DNA of 64,000 bases from a virus: IMG/VR virus record IMGVR_UViG_3300030419_006726, positions 90,916-154,915 of that record. The stretch is one strand, 5' to 3'. The translations under genes were made by a program, and so were the position numbers. Below the pieces are notes generated by a model. That model saw nothing but the letters and a program-made list of their open reading frames with translations. It was not told the DNA's origin and searched no databases. Positions 60,612 to 64,000 of this stretch are shown here, one piece after another; position 1 is the first letter of the stretch, and every line of letters begins with the position of its first letter.

Positions 60612-61553
60612 ATGCCAAAGAATTTCGGCTATGCATGCATGCACATGGGGTTTTCAAGCCGCCCCAAATCACAGCGAATTACAACAAACCGCACTATGAT
60701 TCGTAGAACCTTTGATGAAAAAGGTATTAAATACGCATCTGAGTTAGCGCTACAAAATGTCAGAGATTTGAACAAGATTCTTGAGTGGAATTTAGAAAAT
60801 AATATTTATTTCTATCGCTTGTCCTCAGACATATTTCCGTGGGCTAGCGAATACAATATGGAAGACTTGCCAGACTATCAGCAAATTCTTGCTGCATGTA
60901 TGCGCGCCGGCAACTTTGCCCGGAAGCATGGCATGAGGCTGACTAGTCACCCAGGACCATTCAACAAGCTTGCGTCTCCAAAGGAGCGAGTATTTCAACT
61001 TACCAAGACCGACCTCACTGTGCATGCAGACATGTTTGACATGATTGGTCTGCCACGCACGCCGCACGCAAAGCTCAATATTCATGTCGGCGCTGCGTAT
61101 GGTAATAAGCCTGTTGCCCTCGATACGTTCTGCCGCAATTTCGAGAGATTGCCAGAGTCAGTTCGTTCTCGCCTGACGGTCGAGAATGACGATAAGCCAT
61201 CCCTGTACAGTACGCAGGAATTGTATGAAGGCGTATATGAGCGCATCGGCATTCCAATTGTTTTTGACTATCACCATCATCGCCTACATCCTGGCGACCT
61301 GAGTGAGAAGCAAGCGCTTGAACTCGCCCTTTCAACGTGGCCACGAACAATTATTCCTGTCGTGCACTATGCAGAGTCGAGATCGATCGAGTACGATAAC
61401 CCAAAGATCAAGCCGCAGGCACACTCTGATTATGTGTATGATGATTTCGATGATTACGGTCACTGCATTGACGTTATGATTGAGGCCAAGCGCAAGGAGC
61501 AGGCATTGCTTAGATACCGTGAACATAATAATTATATGCAGGCAGCAAAATGA
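60612..61553 (+). CDS. UV damage endonuclease (UVDE/UvsE-like)
   Basis: A 313 aa TIM-barrel protein: GYACMHMGF start, YRLSSDIFPWAS, LTSHPGPFNKLASPKE, LNIHVGAAYGNK, LTVENDDKPSLYS and VFDYHHHRLHPGD are UVDE motifs with the metal-binding His/Asp/Glu set. It should nick DNA next to UV lesions. T4 uses the unrelated DenV for this. The gene is coupled to the exonuclease downstream by an ATGA overlap, and a FEN nuclease is the logical next step in this excision pathway. Confidence 0.88.
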   Translation: MPKNFGYACMHMGFSSRPKSQRITTNRTMIRRTFDEKGIKYASELALQNVRDLNKILEWNLENNIYFYRLSSDIFPWASEYNMEDLPDYQQILAACMRAGNFARKHGMRLTSHPGPFNKLASPKERVFQLTKTDLTVHADMFDMIGLPRTPHAKLNIHVGAAYGNKPVALDTFCRNFERLPESVRSRLTVENDDKPSLYSTQELYEGVYERIGIPIVFDYHHHRLHPGDLSEKQALELALSTWPRTIIPVVHYAESRSIEYDNPKIKPQAHSDYVYDDFDDYGHCIDVMIEAKRKEQALLRYREHNNYMQAAK

Positions 61554-62509
61554 AGAGAGTATTGATTGTTGATGCTTTGAATATGTATTTTAGAGCATAC
61601 ATTGTTGACCCTAGCTTGTCATCGAACGGCCAGCCGATCGGTGGCGTCATGGGTTTTCTTAAAATCTTGCAAAAGCAAATCCGCGACACTAAACCAGATC
61701 GCGTTGTGATCGCGTGGGATGGCCCGGGCGGTTCTCGCAAGCGTAAGCAAATGGACAAGGGGTACAAGGCTGGCCGCAAGCCAATACGACTGAACCGCTC
61801 TATCAGAAATCTTTCCGAGAGCGAAGAGGTAGAAAATAAGATTTGGCAACAAACGCGTTTGGTTGAGTATCTCAATCAGATGCCAGTATCTCAACTGCTG
61901 CTTCCAGAGGTTGAAGCAGATGATGTTATAGCATATGCCGCGGCACTGCCGTACTTTGATGGCTGGCAAAAAGTCATTGTCTCCAGCGATAAAGATTTCT
62001 TTCAGCTTTGCGATGATGAGACTGTCGTTTATCGTCCGATTCAAAAGCAAGTAATGAACAAGAAAAGAATTATTGAAGAATTTAATATTCATCCAAATAA
62101 TATGGCGTTAGCCCGAGCAATCGCCGGCGATACATCTGACAATCTTCCCGGCATCAGGGGTGTTGGGCTTCCGACCATCAAGAAGCGCCTACCATTTTTG
62201 TCCGAAGAGAAGAGCTATACGATCGATGAAGTGATTGACTTTTGCAGCGAGGTGGAGGGCAAGCTGAAGGCATATGATAGCATCGTTGAGAATCAGGACG
62301 TTATCGAACACAACTATAAGATGATGCAGCTTTACTCTCCGTCGCTGTCGTACAATGCGAAACAACAGGTACGATTCGCTATCGAAGAGGCAGATCAACT
62401 GTTCAATTTAACTGAAATGAAGAAGATGATGATTCAAGATGGCTTTGGCGCATGGAATTGGTCAGATCTTATTCAAATAATGAGGAGAATTACAGTACAA
62501 AAAGACTAA
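61550..62509 (+). CDS. 5'-3' exonuclease / flap endonuclease (T4 RNase H-like)
   Basis: A 319 aa PIN/FEN-fold nuclease: LIVDALNMYFRAY (D8), VVIAWDGPGG, EVEADDVIAY, SSDKDFFQL and a helix-hairpin-helix-like AGDTSDNLPGIRGVGLPTIKK. It removes RNA primers and flaps on the lagging strand and may complete UVDE-initiated repair. Since the family A polymerase here lacks its own nuclease domain, this is the natural partner. ATGA coupling to UVDE. Confidence 0.9.
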   Translation: MKRVLIVDALNMYFRAYIVDPSLSSNGQPIGGVMGFLKILQKQIRDTKPDRVVIAWDGPGGSRKRKQMDKGYKAGRKPIRLNRSIRNLSESEEVENKIWQQTRLVEYLNQMPVSQLLLPEVEADDVIAYAAALPYFDGWQKVIVSSDKDFFQLCDDETVVYRPIQKQVMNKKRIIEEFNIHPNNMALARAIAGDTSDNLPGIRGVGLPTIKKRLPFLSEEKSYTIDEVIDFCSEVEGKLKAYDSIVENQDVIEHNYKMMQLYSPSLSYNAKQQVRFAIEEADQLFNLTEMKKMMIQDGFGAWNWSDLIQIMRRITVQKD

Positions 62510-62513
62510 TTAT
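62505..62513 (+). promoter_or_regulatory. ACTAATTAT element before cargo-gene cluster
   Basis: A recurrent-element copy spanning the exonuclease stop codon, 17 bases before the ATG at 62531 with GAGGT between. It can express 62531, 62745 and 63260 late, separately from the DNA-repair genes. Confidence 0.45.
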
Positions 62514-62530
62514 TGTATCGAGGTATAATA

Positions 62531-62752
62531 ATGAAACTATTTACTGAACACCCAAACTCTGTGGGTGAAACATATATGCAACATTCTGTTGCTGCTACTA
62601 AATTATCACTAAGGCTATCGATGGCATCACTGGCTCAGCTAGTGCATGCCATTTTTCCGTTTTTTAGCCCTCCGTGTGGAACCGATGTGTGTTCGATGAT
62701 AGATTATTTAGAAAGCAAGAAGCCAGAAACAAGGAGGCAGTGCGATGAATAA
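62531..62752 (+). CDS. DUF6356-like small protein
   Basis: A 73 aa protein, MKLFTEHPNSVGETYMQHSV..., with the EHPxSVGETYxxH start and a hydrophobic segment SLAQLVHAIFPFF that I recognise from the DUF6356 family of small bacterial membrane-associated proteins. The C-terminus holds PPCGTDVCSMIDYL. I start it at the ATG after GAGGT rather than 18 bases upstream. Function unknown; probably acquired from a bacterial host. Confidence 0.6.
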   Translation: MKLFTEHPNSVGETYMQHSVAATKLSLRLSMASLAQLVHAIFPFFSPPCGTDVCSMIDYLESKKPETRRQCDE

Positions 62753-63263
62753 GTTGTTTGAAAATTGGAGAAGATTTTTGTTGACCGAAGCCCAGGGCAA
62801 TGCTATTTACAAGGGTTACTTGGGGTGGCAGATTCCAAATGAGCTTGTAGATCTTGCAGGCGTTGACGAGAGTTATATCAAAAATCGTATTGAGCGAGAC
62901 GGGCAAGACATTTATCACATCACTATTATTAATCCAAAAGAAACAAGACAGATTATAAAAGATATTAAAGCCGAGAAGGGACTTTCCGGCAGCAAAGCCA
63001 AGAAAGAGGTGAAAAGCATCCTTCTTCAGAGGGGGGAATCATTGGCCCAAAGTGAGTTTAGCATTGGCGAGACCAAGAGCGTAGAAGGTCCCGGCGACGG
63101 CGCCGTTGGCACAGAAGGCGAACCTTCCTCTGCATTTTTCAAAGTTGTCGAGTGGGAAGAGGCTCAGGCTTTACGTGCGGAATACGGATTGCCCCCTAAA
63201 GACTTGCATATCACGCTAGGCATTGGAGATAATGGGGATGTTCATGGAGTAGAAAAAATATGA
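62745..63263 (+). CDS. Leader-tagged 2H phosphoesterase-like protein
   Basis: A 172 aa protein starting MNKLFENWRRFLLTEAQ; LTE-A at residues 13-16 matches the gp21 cleavage consensus. The body has two H-[IV]-T-[IL] motifs, H58ITI and H155ITL, separated by 97 residues, as in the 2H phosphoesterase superfamily. That family includes T4 Acb1, which cleaves cyclic nucleotides of CBASS immunity. The domain start (GYLGWQIPNELV) and the strand before the second motif fit. I infer a packaged, injected cyclic-nucleotide or RNA phosphoesterase. The long charged insert (residues 70-128) is unusual. Confidence 0.6.
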   Translation: MNKLFENWRRFLLTEAQGNAIYKGYLGWQIPNELVDLAGVDESYIKNRIERDGQDIYHITIINPKETRQIIKDIKAEKGLSGSKAKKEVKSILLQRGESLAQSEFSIGETKSVEGPGDGAVGTEGEPSSAFFKVVEWEEAQALRAEYGLPPKDLHITLGIGDNGDVHGVEKI

Positions 63264-64000
63264 AACTTTTATTTGAAAATTGGCGAAAACATTTAAATGA
63301 AAAAACCTTTGCGGACTATGAGGCCGACAAGGGAGAGTGGGTTGATGTCCCTGTTGGCGATATCGAGCACGATCCAGACAACGTTGATCTGACTGATGAA
63401 TTATATGCTTTAATTGATATTGCATACGCCCCGATCGGAGGTCACTTTGATTTTGATTCACCGAGCGACTTGCCCAGCGATCACAATAATTGGCTAGCGA
63501 TGGACTGGGATGAAGATCCACAGCCCGATGTTTTGAGAGTTGGAAAGAAAAAGACTGGCGGTACCAAGATGACCGCGGCCGGCCACGATGGCCAGAAGAG
63601 AAGCAAGGGCCACTACATTAGAAAGACTATAGACATGCTTGGCATGCGCGGGTTTTATGCAGAGATGTCAAAAAGGATTGCTGATATTATGATTGGTAGT
63701 GGGGTTCCATATGTCGACAACGAGGAAACTGTCCGCAAAGTACTGGGCGCCAGTAAGCCAATTCAGTGGCTTGGTGCACACCCCGAAGGAAAGCATCCAG
63801 AATATCAGGGCTGGTATCGTAGGGCGGTTGGAGGCCATGAAGGTGAATTAAAAATTATGCTTGGTACACCAACAGTTTCCGCTCCAGTTGAGGAGCAGAA
63901 TGAGCCGTTTCAAAGAAAAGTTAGAGCAAAACATGACAAAATGAAAAAGAAGTTGGTCGGACCGGCTGGTGGCGCGAGATCAAAGAGTGCGCCCCCTGGT
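63260..64000 (+). CDS. Leader-tagged protein, 3'-truncated
   Basis: ATGA overlap with the previous stop; 247 codons are visible and the frame is open at the window edge. It starts MKLLFENWRKHLNEKTF, with LNE as possible protease site. The following domain (ELYALIDIAYAPIGGHFDFDSPSDLP...MDWDEDPQPDVLRVGKKKTGG, then GHYIRKTIDMLGMRGFYAEMS) resembles a GNAT-acetyltransferase-style protein common in marine phages, but I cannot confirm the acetyl-CoA loop. The last part is Lys/Arg-rich. I expect another packaged effector. Confidence 0.5.
   Translation, partial: MKLLFENWRKHLNEKTFADYEADKGEWVDVPVGDIEHDPDNVDLTDELYALIDIAYAPIGGHFDFDSPSDLPSDHNNWLAMDWDEDPQPDVLRVGKKKTGGTKMTAAGHDGQKRSKGHYIRKTIDMLGMRGFYAEMSKRIADIMIGSGVPYVDNEETVRKVLGASKPIQWLGAHPEGKHPEYQGWYRRAVGGHEGELKIMLGTPTVSAPVEEQNEPFQRKVRAKHDKMKKKLVGPAGGARSKSAPPG

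Noticed and set aside
1-64000. CRISPR array, integrase, transposase, intein or homing endonuclease
   Set aside because: I saw no regular short repeats with spacers, no DDE or tyrosine recombinase motif, no intein splice motifs and no GIY-YIG or HNH gene.

Overview
The window is one 64 kb piece of a large T4-like, contractile-tailed phage genome (Caudoviricetes; T4-type hallmark genes 17, 20, 21, 22, 23, 18, 19, 26-like, 53-like, 32, uvsX, 46/47). Every gene I accept is on the + strand and genes are packed tightly, many overlapping as ATGA. Gene content and protein style resemble marine uncultured T4-like phages (bS21 homologue, 2OG oxygenase, hotdog thioesterase, UVDE, fibre-like proteins with GDATIEYDEDG repeats). 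The host cannot be fixed from the sequence. There are no tRNA genes, CRISPR arrays, integrase, IS elements or reverse transcriptase that I can see. The first gene is cut at its 5' side and the last at its 3' side.

Layout. 1-8.3 kb: end of a virion protein, RuvC-like nuclease, leader-tagged proteins, primase and a fused Mre11/Rad50 (gp47-gp46). 8.3-12.4 kb: a dense cassette alternating small membrane proteins with small leader-tagged proteins, then pre-terminase genes. 12.4-34.4 kb: head module (terminase, portal, protease, core proteins, scaffold, major capsid protein), with about 12.4 kb inserted between protease and scaffold that holds core-like proteins, bS21 and very large repetitive fibre-like proteins. 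34.4-54 kb: 2OG oxygenase, neck, sheath, tube, tape measure, baseplate and a giant hub-like protein. 54-62.5 kb: replication, recombination and nucleotide genes (minimal family A polymerase, tubulin/FtsZ-like candidate, gp32, UvsX, deaminase, UVDE, FEN nuclease) mixed with a thioesterase and a leader-tagged nucleotidyltransferase. 62.5-64 kb: a DUF6356-like protein and two more leader-tagged proteins, one of which looks like a 2H phosphoesterase.

Main message. At least twelve otherwise unrelated proteins begin with one of two short conserved leaders, MKITKSQLKQIIKEEL-like or MKKLFENWRKxL-like. Each leader is followed within about 25 residues by an [ILV]xE site of the type cut by gp21 proteases. 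Several head-core proteins also share a C-terminal (R)WKxLxG or KELAGIK tag with the scaffold. I infer that these are capsid-targeting signals, so that a set of enzymes (2H phosphoesterase, MNT-type nucleotidyltransferase, ParB-like protein) and small acidic proteins would be packed in the prohead and injected with DNA. The promoters fit this reading. Strong sigma70-like boxes, all with 17 bp spacers, precede DNA-metabolism genes. A different recurrent element, ACTA[A/T]TTAT, lies in front of virion genes and of most leader-tagged gene groups.
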